Shown here piece by piece: positions 26,774-34,453 of a stretch of 64,000 nt of DNA. Numbering within the stretch: the stretch's first letter is position 1; the number at the start of each line of letters is the position of its first letter. Made by a program: the position numbers and the translations under genes. Source of the stretch: Nocardia spumae (lineage in GTDB: Bacteria > Actinomycetota > Actinomycetes > Mycobacteriales > Mycobacteriaceae). The notes beneath the pieces are model-generated. The model had not been told where the DNA came from. It did no database searches and saw nothing but the letters and a program-made list of their open reading frames with translations. The stretch lies in the NCBI RefSeq assembly GCF_020733635.1, contig NZ_JAJFZL010000001.1:248001-312000 (forward strand), written 5' to 3'.

Positions 26774-27379
26774 CCGTCGCAGCAGCCAGGACAGAAATGA
26801 GCGGCGTGGCGGTTTCGAATAGCGGGCGCGGATGGATCCGGAGCCGATCGAACCGTCGACGCGCAGGGTCGGATATCCGGGCAGCGGCGGCTCGGTGACC
26901 TTGTTCTTCGTGCGGCCGCTGGCCAGGGCCACCCGGTCGAGGTCCACTCGCCAGCCGTGCGGAACCGTCAATCGGACACTGCCGGAGCCGATTCCGATGT
27001 GCAGTTCCACGACCGGATGCGGGCAGATCGCCTCGGAGAAGTCGAGTCGCACCGAACCGGAGGCCGCGGTCGCGGTGATCTCCGCGGGCGCGACCCATTG
27101 GCCGTCCTTGCGGATGGACCCGGCGATGGTGCTCAGCACCAGGGGTTCGGTCGCGGCGGCCACCGGCAGATCGGCGGTCACGGCCGCGAGATCCGCCCGG
27201 GTGCGCGCGGCGTAGACGGCGGCCAGACGCTGGTCGAGTTCGCCGAGATCGAGCGAGCCGTCGCCGAGGGCCAGTTGTAGCTGGCGGGCCACCTGGGCGC
27301 GTTCGTGGTCGGTGATGCGTACCGCGGGTGCCGGGCTCTGGGGGGCGATGTCCGGGTGGCGGTCCGAGGGGTCGGTCAT
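26771..27379 (-). CDS. DUF1707 domain protein
   Basis: The 202-residue protein carries a DUF1707 domain near its N-terminus (RITDHERAQVARQLQLALGDG, LDLGELDQRLAAVYAART, about residues 20-70), a short helical domain typical of actinobacteria. The rest (residues 90-200) is a beta-rich region with repeated GSxR patterns (ASGSVRLDFS, GSGSVRLTVP, GSGSIRARYS) resembling the LiaF/DUF4097-type repeats. There is no membrane segment. A role in envelope stress sensing is possible but unproven. Translation from ATG 27379 is based on the domain position. Confidence 0.78.
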   Translation of the reverse strand: MTDPSDRHPDIAPQSPAPAVRITDHERAQVARQLQLALGDGSLDLGELDQRLAAVYAARTRADLAAVTADLPVAAATEPLVLSTIAGSIRKDGQWVAPAEITATAASGSVRLDFSEAICPHPVVELHIGIGSGSVRLTVPHGWRVDLDRVALASGRTKNKVTEPPLPGYPTLRVDGSIGSGSIRARYSKPPRRSFLSWLLRR

Positions 27380-27411
27380 CGGCTCATCCTTATGATCGTG
27401 ATGCCGAAATC

Positions 27412-27924
27412 CTACGGTCGGTGCTCCGGTCCGGGACGCCCCGGTGTGCGATCGCGGACAGGGCTCAGCCGGTTGCCACGCACGGTGCGGTCGACGGTGC
27501 GGACAGTGCCCTGGGCCAATGCGCACAGCGTGCTGGAATCATCGGTGTCGCAATAGATCTCACAGCGGGTGACGGCTTGGCGGCGGGTGGCGTCGGTGAC
27601 GGCGGCCCGCGCGCGTAACCGCGCGCCCTGCGCCGGGCGCAGGTAGGTGATGCTGAAACCCCCGGTCAGCACATTCGGGCCGAGGGCCGATCCGGCGGCG
27701 AAGGTGAGCGCGTTATCGGCCAGATAGGCCAGCACGCCGCCGTGGACGAATCCGAACTGCTGGGCATGCTCGGGCCGTAGCCCGACCACCAATGTCGCCA
27801 CACCGCCTCCGAATTCGGTGATCTCGGTGCCGACGTGCCGGGCGAACGGCTGCGCCGCCAGCACCGCACGCGCCTGCTCGAGGGTGAGTTCGTCCCGCGC
27901 CCGGTCCTGGGTCGAAATATCCAT
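27412..27924 (-). CDS. PaaI-type hotdog thioesterase
   Basis: The protein (170 residues) has a single hotdog domain with the conserved FVHGGVLAYLADNALTFAAG block, where the HGG turn and following Asp form the acyl-CoA thioesterase active site. It would hydrolyse acyl- or aryl-CoA esters in the cytoplasm. ATG 27924 follows GAAGGCGG. It starts 29 bases after the end of a TetR gene on the same strand, so the regulator and thioesterase are likely one operon. The last 25 residues are Arg/Pro-rich and not part of the fold. Confidence 0.85.
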   Translation of the reverse strand: MDISTQDRARDELTLEQARAVLAAQPFARHVGTEITEFGGGVATLVVGLRPEHAQQFGFVHGGVLAYLADNALTFAAGSALGPNVLTGGFSITYLRPAQGARLRARAAVTDATRRQAVTRCEIYCDTDDSSTLCALAQGTVRTVDRTVRGNRLSPVRDRTPGRPGPEHRP

Positions 27925-27953
27925 GGGTACCGCCTTCGGTGGTCGAGAAGTCG

Positions 27954-28517
27954 TCACGCGCGTCCGTCGTGGCGCAGCGTCGTCCACGCCGCCGTCGCCA
28001 ACACCTCCGCGACATCGATCGGCGCCGCGGTGACACCGCCGCCGACCCACTGCCGGGAGTACTCCTGGGCGGGGCCGAGCCACAGTGCGTACAGCAGGTC
28101 GAAGTCGAGGTCGCGGACCGCGCCGTAGCGGGCGTGGGTACGCCACCAGCGCGCCACCGACACCAGGAAGTCGCGGTTGCTGTCGCTGTCGCGCACCCCG
28201 GGCGGCCGGGGTGACATGAGAATGGTTGCGCGGTACCGGTTGTCGGTGACCCAGCGCAGGTGCTCCGTGACCCCCGCGACTACTCCTTCCCGGGCATCGG
28301 CGCTGTCGGCGACGCTCGCCCAGAAACACTGTTGATAGTCGGCCAGCGCATGGGCCCACACCTGCCGGTACAGATCCGCCTTGTCCGGGAAGTGGTGATA
28401 CAGCGCGCCGACGCTGGCTCCGGCGTCCTCCCGGATTCGGCTCAGTGTCGCTTCGAGCGCCCCCTGTTCGGCGAACTGCCGCTCGGCGGCGAGCAGTAAC
28501 CGATCTCGAATCTTCAT
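27954..28517 (-). CDS. TetR family transcriptional regulator
   Basis: The 187-residue regulator has a helix-turn-helix at residues about 22-45 (LSRIREDAGASVGALYHHFPDK) and a ligand-binding half. It probably controls the thioesterase gene that follows. An inverted repeat CAGAA-TTTAG-TTCTG lies 3 bases before its start codon and is a candidate autoregulatory operator. It is divergent from the DinB2 polymerase gene, 90 bases away. Confidence 0.87.
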   Translation of the reverse strand: MKIRDRLLLAAERQFAEQGALEATLSRIREDAGASVGALYHHFPDKADLYRQVWAHALADYQQCFWASVADSADAREGVVAGVTEHLRWVTDNRYRATILMSPRPPGVRDSDSNRDFLVSVARWWRTHARYGAVRDLDFDLLYALWLGPAQEYSRQWVGGGVTAAPIDVAEVLATAAWTTLRHDGRA

Positions 28518-28520
28518 ATC

Positions 28521-28535
28521 CAGAATTTAGTTCTG
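28521..28535. promoter_or_regulatory. Candidate TetR operator between tetR and dinB2
   Basis: CAGAA and TTCTG form a 5-base inverted repeat with a 5-base centre, directly upstream of the regulator start codon in an AT-rich patch. Binding would overlap the ribosome binding region and probably the promoter. Confidence 0.45.
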
Positions 28536-28607
28536 TTTTTCGAGGGGTGCAAGGCGCGCCCGGGAAAGTTCGCTCGGGTGTCGGTCCGGTGCGGTAAGAA
28601 CGGACCT

Positions 28608-29717
28608 GTGGCCAGGTGGCTGTTACACGTCGACCTCGACCAATTCCAGGCGGCGGTGGAGTTCCGCCGTCATCCCGAGCTGCGCGGGCAGCAGGTGATC
28701 GTCGGCGGAAACGGTGATCCGAACGAACCTCGCAAAGTCGTGACCTGTGCGTCGTATCCGGCGCGGGCGTTCGGCGTGCGAGCCGGGATGCCCTTGCGCA
28801 CCGCACTCCGCAAATGTCCGGAGGGAGTCTTCCTGCCGCTGGATATGACGACCTACGAGGAGGCCTCCGACGACGTGATGGAGGTGTTGCGGCGCTTCCC
28901 GGTGCGGGTCGAGGTGCTGGGCTGGGACGAGGCCTTTCTCGCCGCCGATACCGACGATCCGGAGGCGCTCGCCCGCGAGATCCGACGTGCCGTAGCGGAG
29001 TTGGGGCTCACCTGCTCGATCGGCATCGGCGACAACAAACTTCGCGCGAAGCTCGCCACCGGATTCGCCAAGGCCGTCGGTAAGGGTGTGCGGGAGGAGC
29101 CGAATACCGTTACGGACGAGGATGTCCGGAACGATTCCGTCGCCGTCGCCCATCCAGGCGCCGGGATATTCCGGCTCACCGCCGAGAACTGGGACGAGCT
29201 GATGGCACATCGGCCGACCAGTGCGCTGTGGGGTATCGGTACGCGCATCGCACAGCGGATGTCGGCACTGGGGATCAACACCGTCGCCGAACTGGCGGCT
29301 TCCGATCGCCGGGTGCTGGCCGCGGAATTCGGCCCGTCGACGGGTCCCTACCTGTGGGTGCTGGGCCACGGGGCGGGCGATACCGACGTCGTGACCGAAC
29401 CCCGGATTCCGGTGGGACGCAGCAAATCCGAGACCTTTCCGCACGATCTCACCGAGCGGGCGGAGGTCCGGGCGCAGGTGGCGCGACTGGCCCGCGAGGT
29501 CGCCGCGGAGATGGCCGCGGCGGGGCGGGTCGGGGTGCGGGTGGGAGTTACCGTGCGTACCAACACCTTCTACACCCGTACCAAGCAGAAGAAGCTGCCC
29601 GAACCGACGATCGAGGCCGAGGCGATCGTGGCGGTCGCCCTCGAGATCGTCGACCGTTTCGAACTCGATCGGCCGGTCCGGCTGCTCGGGGTACGACTCG
29701 AACTCGTTCCGCAATGA
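28608..29717 (+). CDS. dinB2: Y-family DNA polymerase, DinB2 type, with altered steric gate and an insertion
   Basis: The 369-residue translesion polymerase matches mycobacterial DinB2 (Rv3056 type): VDLDQF near the start, IVGGNGDPNEPRKVVTCASY, catalytic GWDEAF (Asp107, Glu108), SIGIGDNKLRAKLATGFAK and C-terminal FYTRTKQKKL and FELDRPVRLLGVRLEL. Two oddities stand out. Residue 14, the steric gate, is Gln, where DinB2 has Leu and most Y-family enzymes have Phe or Tyr. Between TGFAK and PGAGIFRLT an extra segment of about 28 residues (156-183) interrupts a conserved loop. GTG 28608 is the start because it aligns with family starts. It is divergent from a TetR gene. Confidence 0.92.
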   Translation: MARWLLHVDLDQFQAAVEFRRHPELRGQQVIVGGNGDPNEPRKVVTCASYPARAFGVRAGMPLRTALRKCPEGVFLPLDMTTYEEASDDVMEVLRRFPVRVEVLGWDEAFLAADTDDPEALAREIRRAVAELGLTCSIGIGDNKLRAKLATGFAKAVGKGVREEPNTVTDEDVRNDSVAVAHPGAGIFRLTAENWDELMAHRPTSALWGIGTRIAQRMSALGINTVAELAASDRRVLAAEFGPSTGPYLWVLGHGAGDTDVVTEPRIPVGRSKSETFPHDLTERAEVRAQVARLAREVAAEMAAAGRVGVRVGVTVRTNTFYTRTKQKKLPEPTIEAEAIVAVALEIVDRFELDRPVRLLGVRLELVPQ

Positions 29718-29829
29718 CCGGCCCGGCGTTTCCGTTCCCGGATGCCGGATATGCCTGGGTGGTGGCGGCGTCGCACGGCGTGCGGCGGTTTGTCATGCTG
29801 GGCCCGCAGACTCGAGCGAAAGGCAGCCC

Positions 29830-30615
29830 ATGAGCGAGTACGAGACGATCACCTTCGAGCGGACCGGCCCCGTCGCCCGGATCACCCTGAACCGGCCCAA
29901 GGCCGCCAACGGTATCGACCACGTCCTCGGCCGGGAACTGGCCGAGATCGCGGGGCAGTGTGTGGACGATCCCGCTCTGAAGGCGGTTGTGCTGACCGGC
30001 GCGGGCAAGTTCTTCTCCGCCGGCGGTGATCTCAAGGCGATGGCCGCCCAGGACGGTGGCGCCGGAGCGTACGTCAAGGGTCTGGCCGACGATCTGCACG
30101 AGGCGCTGTCCTCCTTCGCCCGGATGGACGCGCTGCTGATCGTCGCGGTCAACGGTGTGGCCGCCGGTGCCGGATTCAGCCTGGCGATGGCCGGTGATCT
30201 GGTGCTCGCGGGCGAATCCGCGGCCTTCACCATGGCCTACACCCGGGCCGGACTCAGCCCCGACGGCGGCGCCTCCTACTACCTGCCGCGACTGATCGGA
30301 CTGCGCCGCACCCAGGAACTGATGTTCACCAACCGCACGCTGTCGGCCGCCGACGCACTGGACTGGGGGCTGCTGCACCGGGTGGTGCCCGATGCCGAGC
30401 TCGCCTCCGCCGTCGACGAACTGGTCGCGGAGTTCGCGGCGGGACCGCGGCACTCCAATGCCAGTGTCAAGAAGCTGCTGCTGGTCAGCTCCTCGCATAC
30501 GCTCGAGGAACAGACCGCGCGGGAGGCCGCCTTCATCGCCGCCTGTGCCGACTCCCCCGACGGCGCCGAGGGTATCGCCGCATTCCTCGGCAAACGCGCA
30601 CCGTCCTTCGAATGA
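29830..30615 (+). CDS. Enoyl-CoA hydratase/isomerase family protein
   Basis: This 261-residue crotonase-fold protein has the oxyanion-hole segments FSAGGDLKAMAA and GVAAGAGFSLAMAGDLV and the LSPDGGASYYLPRLIG block. The position of the first catalytic Glu of classical hydratases (usually in the GAGCEL-like segment) is occupied by GFSLAM, and the second falls at SPDGG, so Asp and not Glu may be used; an isomerase or other crotonase reaction is therefore possible. It acts on CoA thioesters in the cytoplasm. An AAAGGCAG ribosome binding site precedes the ATG. Confidence 0.87.
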   Translation: MSEYETITFERTGPVARITLNRPKAANGIDHVLGRELAEIAGQCVDDPALKAVVLTGAGKFFSAGGDLKAMAAQDGGAGAYVKGLADDLHEALSSFARMDALLIVAVNGVAAGAGFSLAMAGDLVLAGESAAFTMAYTRAGLSPDGGASYYLPRLIGLRRTQELMFTNRTLSAADALDWGLLHRVVPDAELASAVDELVAEFAAGPRHSNASVKKLLLVSSSHTLEEQTAREAAFIAACADSPDGAEGIAAFLGKRAPSFE

Positions 30616-30707
30616 CCTCCTGACTCGCCGCCCGCGACGCAGTGGCCACTAGGGTGGGATGTCATGTTCTCCGCGCCCGGCCTCACCCGAGGATCGCGGG
30701 TGGCCGG

Positions 30708-32597
30708 GTGATCACCGCCCGGACGGTGGCCGACAGTGCGGTGGATCCGTCGCAGCGCGACCGGTCCACCGGCGCCGCGCGGTCGTTCGCGCACCGCTCG
30801 TCGTCGATCCTGCTGGTGGCGTCGCTGCTGGTCGTCGCGCAGATCGCGCTTCGCGGCCGGGTGGCCGGTCGGGGCTACTTCTATTGGGACGATCTCATCC
30901 TGGTGGGCCGCGCGGACCGCTATCCGCTGTGGTCGGCGGACCTGCTGCTGTACGACCACGACGGCCATTTCATGCCGCTGGCCTTCGTCACCGCCTGGGT
31001 GGTGACGAAGATCGCGCCGCTGCAGTGGGCCGGGCCGGTGGTCACCATGCTGATCCTGCAGCTGGCCGCGTCGATCGCGGTGGTGCGGATGCTGCTGGTG
31101 CTGATCCCGGCGCGACCCGGGCAGACCCCGCGGTGGGTCGTGCTGGTCCCGCTGATCGGCTATCTGTTCTGTCCGCTGACGTTGCCGGCGTTCGCGTGGT
31201 GGGCGGCGTCGTTGAACGCGCTGCCGCTGCAGTTCGCGCTGGCCTGGGTGATCGCGGACGCGGTGTTGCTGGTGCGCACCGGACGTGGGCGCTATGCCGT
31301 CTCCGGTGTGCTGGTGTTGATCGTGGGTCTGCTCTTCTTCGAGAAGGCCGTGGTGGTGCCGTTCGTCGCCTTCGCCGTCGCGGTGCTGGATCGGTATCTG
31401 CGCCCGCCGACGGGCGAACCCGAGTGCAGTGGTCCGGCGGCGGTGCGGTCGGTCGCCCGTGCGGGCGCGGGGCTGTGGCTGGGTTCGGTGGCGATCCTGG
31501 CGGCCTGGGTGGCGGTCTATCTGACCCTGGCCGACCACACCGCGCTCGATACGAGTCTGGCGGGGACGCGCCGGCTGCTGCACAGCGCCACGTCGCTCGG
31601 TATCGTCCCGACGCTGTTGGGCGGGCCGTGGGTATGGGCGCGCTGGCTGCCGTCGACGCCCTGGGCCACACCTCCCGGATGGACCGTCGTTCCCGCGTGG
31701 CTGCTGGTCGGACTGGTCGTGCTGCTGTCGCTGCGGACGCGCCGCCGGGTGTTGCCGGTGTGGCTGCTGGTGGCCGGATACGTACTGGCCGTGCAACTTC
31801 CGATCGTGCTGGTCCGGGGTGGGCCCAATACGGCCGCGGAATTGATGCAATCGCTGCGTTATCTGGCGGATGTCGCGGTGGTGCTCGCCGCCGCGGTCGC
31901 ACTACTGCTGGCTGCCCCGCCGCGCGGGAACCGATCGGCGAGGTGGCCGCGCCGGCCCGGCCGGGTCGCGGTGGCGCTGATCGTGGCGTTCGTCGTCAGC
32001 AGTATGTGGACCACGGTGTCGTTCACCCGGTCGTGGCAGGTGAGCCCGACTCGCACCTATCTCACCAACGCCCGAGCGGCATTCGCGGAGCCCGGCGGCG
32101 CACCGCTGCTCGAGCAGGAGGTGCCGTGGGAGATCCTGACCCCGATGACCTATCCGCAGAATCTCGCGGCACAGGTCCTCGGGCCGATCGCCGGGCCGGA
32201 CGCGTTCGGAGTCGCCACCGAGCGGCTGCGGATGCTCACCGACGAGGGTGAGCTGGTGGACGCGTCGGTGTGGTGGAACCGTCGCATCCTCGCGGGGCCC
32301 GAGCCGGGGTGCGGATATCGCATCGATGGCCCGCAGCCGATGGCGTTGTGGCTGGACGGTCCGATGCTCGAGCACGGCTGGACCGCGCAGATCAACTACT
32401 TCGCCGATCGGGACGGCCGGATCACGGTCGCCATGGAACACGGCGCTCCGGTGATCGCTCCGGTGCGGGCGGGCGTGCATACCGTCTTCGTGCACGTGGT
32501 GGGCAGCGGTGAGGTCCTGCGAATCGGTTCGCGCACACCGGGTCTGGACGTCTGCGTCGGCGTCGGGCCGGTCGGCGTCGCGGCCTTCGAGCGGTGA
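30708..32597 (+). CDS. Large polytopic membrane protein, GT-C glycosyltransferase-like layout
   Basis: The protein (629 residues from GTG 30708) has about eleven membrane helices in residues 30-430 and a soluble C-terminal part of about 200 residues outside the membrane. The first extracytoplasmic loop carries a WDD motif (YFYWDDLILVGRA), the place where GT-C glycosyltransferases hold their catalytic acid. The C-terminal part looks beta-rich. I infer a glycosyltransferase-like envelope protein without certainty. The start is uncertain; an upstream GTG at 30642 is also open. It lies between enoyl-CoA hydratase and oxidoreductase genes. Confidence 0.75.
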   Translation: MITARTVADSAVDPSQRDRSTGAARSFAHRSSSILLVASLLVVAQIALRGRVAGRGYFYWDDLILVGRADRYPLWSADLLLYDHDGHFMPLAFVTAWVVTKIAPLQWAGPVVTMLILQLAASIAVVRMLLVLIPARPGQTPRWVVLVPLIGYLFCPLTLPAFAWWAASLNALPLQFALAWVIADAVLLVRTGRGRYAVSGVLVLIVGLLFFEKAVVVPFVAFAVAVLDRYLRPPTGEPECSGPAAVRSVARAGAGLWLGSVAILAAWVAVYLTLADHTALDTSLAGTRRLLHSATSLGIVPTLLGGPWVWARWLPSTPWATPPGWTVVPAWLLVGLVVLLSLRTRRRVLPVWLLVAGYVLAVQLPIVLVRGGPNTAAELMQSLRYLADVAVVLAAAVALLLAAPPRGNRSARWPRRPGRVAVALIVAFVVSSMWTTVSFTRSWQVSPTRTYLTNARAAFAEPGGAPLLEQEVPWEILTPMTYPQNLAAQVLGPIAGPDAFGVATERLRMLTDEGELVDASVWWNRRILAGPEPGCGYRIDGPQPMALWLDGPMLEHGWTAQINYFADRDGRITVAMEHGAPVIAPVRAGVHTVFVHVVGSGEVLRIGSRTPGLDVCVGVGPVGVAAFER

Positions 32598-32687
32598 GAT
32601 CGGCCGGTGGGGGCCGGCTCGGGCACGGGGTGCGTAGATCATCTTCGCCATAGCCGCGGGGCATCGATGGCACCTATGCTCGAACGC

Positions 32688-33683
32688 ATGCAGTTCCAGG
32701 CGATGGTTGCGCATGAGACCGAGAACGGCGTCACACTGGCTCGTGAGGAGGTCGGCGAGGATTTCCTCGGCCCGGGCGCGGTGACGATCAAGGTGCACTA
32801 CTCGAGTGCGAACTTCAAAGACGGGCTGGCCATCACCCCGCGCGGCGGTGTGGTGCGCAATTACCCGATCATCCCGGGGATCGATCTCACCGGTGAGGTG
32901 ATCGCCTCGGAGGATCCCGCGTTCGCGGTCGGTGACGAGGTCGTCGCGCACGGCTACGAGATCGGTGTCGCGCACAACGGTGGATACGCCGAATACGCCC
33001 GGGTGCCCGCCGAGTGGGTGGTGAAACTCGAGGGAGTCAGCACCCGTGAGGCCGCCGCGCTGGGCACTGCCGGATTCACCGCCGCCATGAGTGTGCAGGC
33101 GCTGCTGGATCGGGGGCTGACACCCGCGGACGGCCCCGTGCTGGTGACGGGCGCGACCGGTGGTGTCGGCAGTGTCGCGGTCGATATCCTGTCGGGTCTC
33201 GGTTTCGAGGTCACCGCCTCCACCGGAAAGACCGATGCCGGGGATCTGTTGTCGACGCTGGGCGCCGCCGCGGTCATCGGCCGCCTGCCGGAGGATCCCG
33301 ATGCGAAACCTCGCCCGCTGGGCAAGGCGCAATGGTCGGCCGCGGTGGACAGTGTCGGTGGGAAGTCCCTGGCACACATCCTCAGCACCATCCGCTACGG
33401 CGGCTCGGTGGCCGTGAGCGGTCTCACCGGCGGCACCGAATTGCCCACCACCGTGATGCCCTTCATCCTGCGTGGCGTCAGCCTGCTGGGTATCGACTCG
33501 GTGAACTTCCCGATCGAACAGCGCCGCGCACTGTGGGCACGGCTGGGCAAGGATCTGAAGCCGGGACATCTGTCCGCGCTCGAGCACATCGCCCCGGTCA
33601 CCGCCGCCGAATCCGTCCTGCATGCCATCCGAAGCGGACAGCATTCCGGTCGCACCGTTCTCGCTGTCGCCGGCGAGTTCTGA
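32688..33683 (+). CDS. MDR oxidoreductase, YhdH/AcuI (acryloyl-CoA reductase) family
   Basis: This 331-residue medium-chain reductase has an N-terminal GroES-like domain (YSSANFKDGLAITPRGGVVRNYPIIPGIDLTG region) and a Rossmann domain with VTGATGGVGSVAVDIL. It lacks the zinc ligands of alcohol dehydrogenases and matches the YhdH/AcuI group, NADPH-dependent reductases of acryloyl-CoA and related 2-enoyl compounds. ATG 32688 fits the family start (MQFQAMVAHETENG); ATGs at 32667 and 32676 are also in frame. It stands alone. Confidence 0.88.
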   Translation: MQFQAMVAHETENGVTLAREEVGEDFLGPGAVTIKVHYSSANFKDGLAITPRGGVVRNYPIIPGIDLTGEVIASEDPAFAVGDEVVAHGYEIGVAHNGGYAEYARVPAEWVVKLEGVSTREAAALGTAGFTAAMSVQALLDRGLTPADGPVLVTGATGGVGSVAVDILSGLGFEVTASTGKTDAGDLLSTLGAAAVIGRLPEDPDAKPRPLGKAQWSAAVDSVGGKSLAHILSTIRYGGSVAVSGLTGGTELPTTVMPFILRGVSLLGIDSVNFPIEQRRALWARLGKDLKPGHLSALEHIAPVTAAESVLHAIRSGQHSGRTVLAVAGEF

Positions 33684-33770
33684 TCCCGGTCGATCACCAT
33701 GCCTCCACCGCGTGGTGATCGTCGGCGGCGATTCTGTACTGATCTATCCAAAATGTGCTACCGTCGCTCC

Positions 33771-34343
33771 ATGGCCCGACCCAAGCAGTTCGAAGAATCC
33801 GACGCGGTCGATGCGGCGATGCGGGCGTTCTGGAGTTCCGGTTACGAGGGCACGTCCACCCAGGACCTTTGTGCGGCAACAGGTTTGGGCCGTTCGAGCA
33901 TCTACAACACCTTCAGTAGTAAGCGCGATCTGTTCGAGCGTGCGTTGCGAAAGTACATGGAGTCCAAGAACTCCGACACCTTCGCGCTGCTCGACGGCCC
34001 GGACACCGCGCGTGACAAGATTCGCGCGGTGCTGTGGCGCGTGGTCGACGCGCCCGAAGCCGATCCGCTGGGATGTCTCGTGGTGAACACCACTGTCGAG
34101 ATGGCGCCGCGCGATCCGGGGGTCGCCGCCTTGCTGCGTGCGGATCTGGATCGCCGCACGGCTGCCCTGGTCGCGGTCGTCCGTGCCGGGCAGTCCGCCG
34201 GCGATATCGACGACCGGGCCGATCCGGCCGATCTCACGCAATTCGTCATCGCGACCATCGGCGGGATGCGGGTGGCGGCCCGGGGTGGCGCTACGCGGGA
34301 AACGCTGCGAGGTATCGCCGAGACCGCGCTGCGATGTCTCTGA
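33771..34343 (+). CDS. TetR family transcriptional regulator upstream of MFS efflux gene
   Basis: The 190-residue regulator (start MARPKQFEESDAVDAAM) has a helix-turn-helix at about residues 25-48 (TSTQDLCAATGLGRSSIYNTF) and a C-terminal domain of the TetR_C type typical of repressors paired with drug exporters. The MFS gene starts 110 bases downstream on the same strand, behind an inverted repeat. The half-site TCCAAAAT also occurs in its own promoter region (33748-33755), which suggests autoregulation. Confidence 0.88.
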   Translation: MARPKQFEESDAVDAAMRAFWSSGYEGTSTQDLCAATGLGRSSIYNTFSSKRDLFERALRKYMESKNSDTFALLDGPDTARDKIRAVLWRVVDAPEADPLGCLVVNTTVEMAPRDPGVAALLRADLDRRTAALVAVVRAGQSAGDIDDRADPADLTQFVIATIGGMRVAARGGATRETLRGIAETALRCL

Positions 34344-34416
34344 TGTCCTAGCGCGCCCGGCCTCTGTCCGCGTCGTCGGCCGCTGTCGACGCCGTCCGCG
34401 GCCGAACCGCGCCCTC

Positions 34417-34439
34417 ATTTTGAACTGACCGTTCCAAAT
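34417..34439. promoter_or_regulatory. Operator-like inverted repeat upstream of the MFS efflux gene
   Basis: ATTTTGAAC and GTTCCAAAT form 9-base arms with one mismatch around TGACC, 14 bases before the MFS start codon. Its place between the regulator and transporter genes makes it the likely target of the TetR protein. Confidence 0.6.
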
Positions 34440-34453
34440 TGGAAGGAAACGAT

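Noticed and set aside
25056..27098. A 680-codon open frame antisense to lon.
   Set aside because: It shows no domain and is fully explained by the GC-rich third positions of lon.
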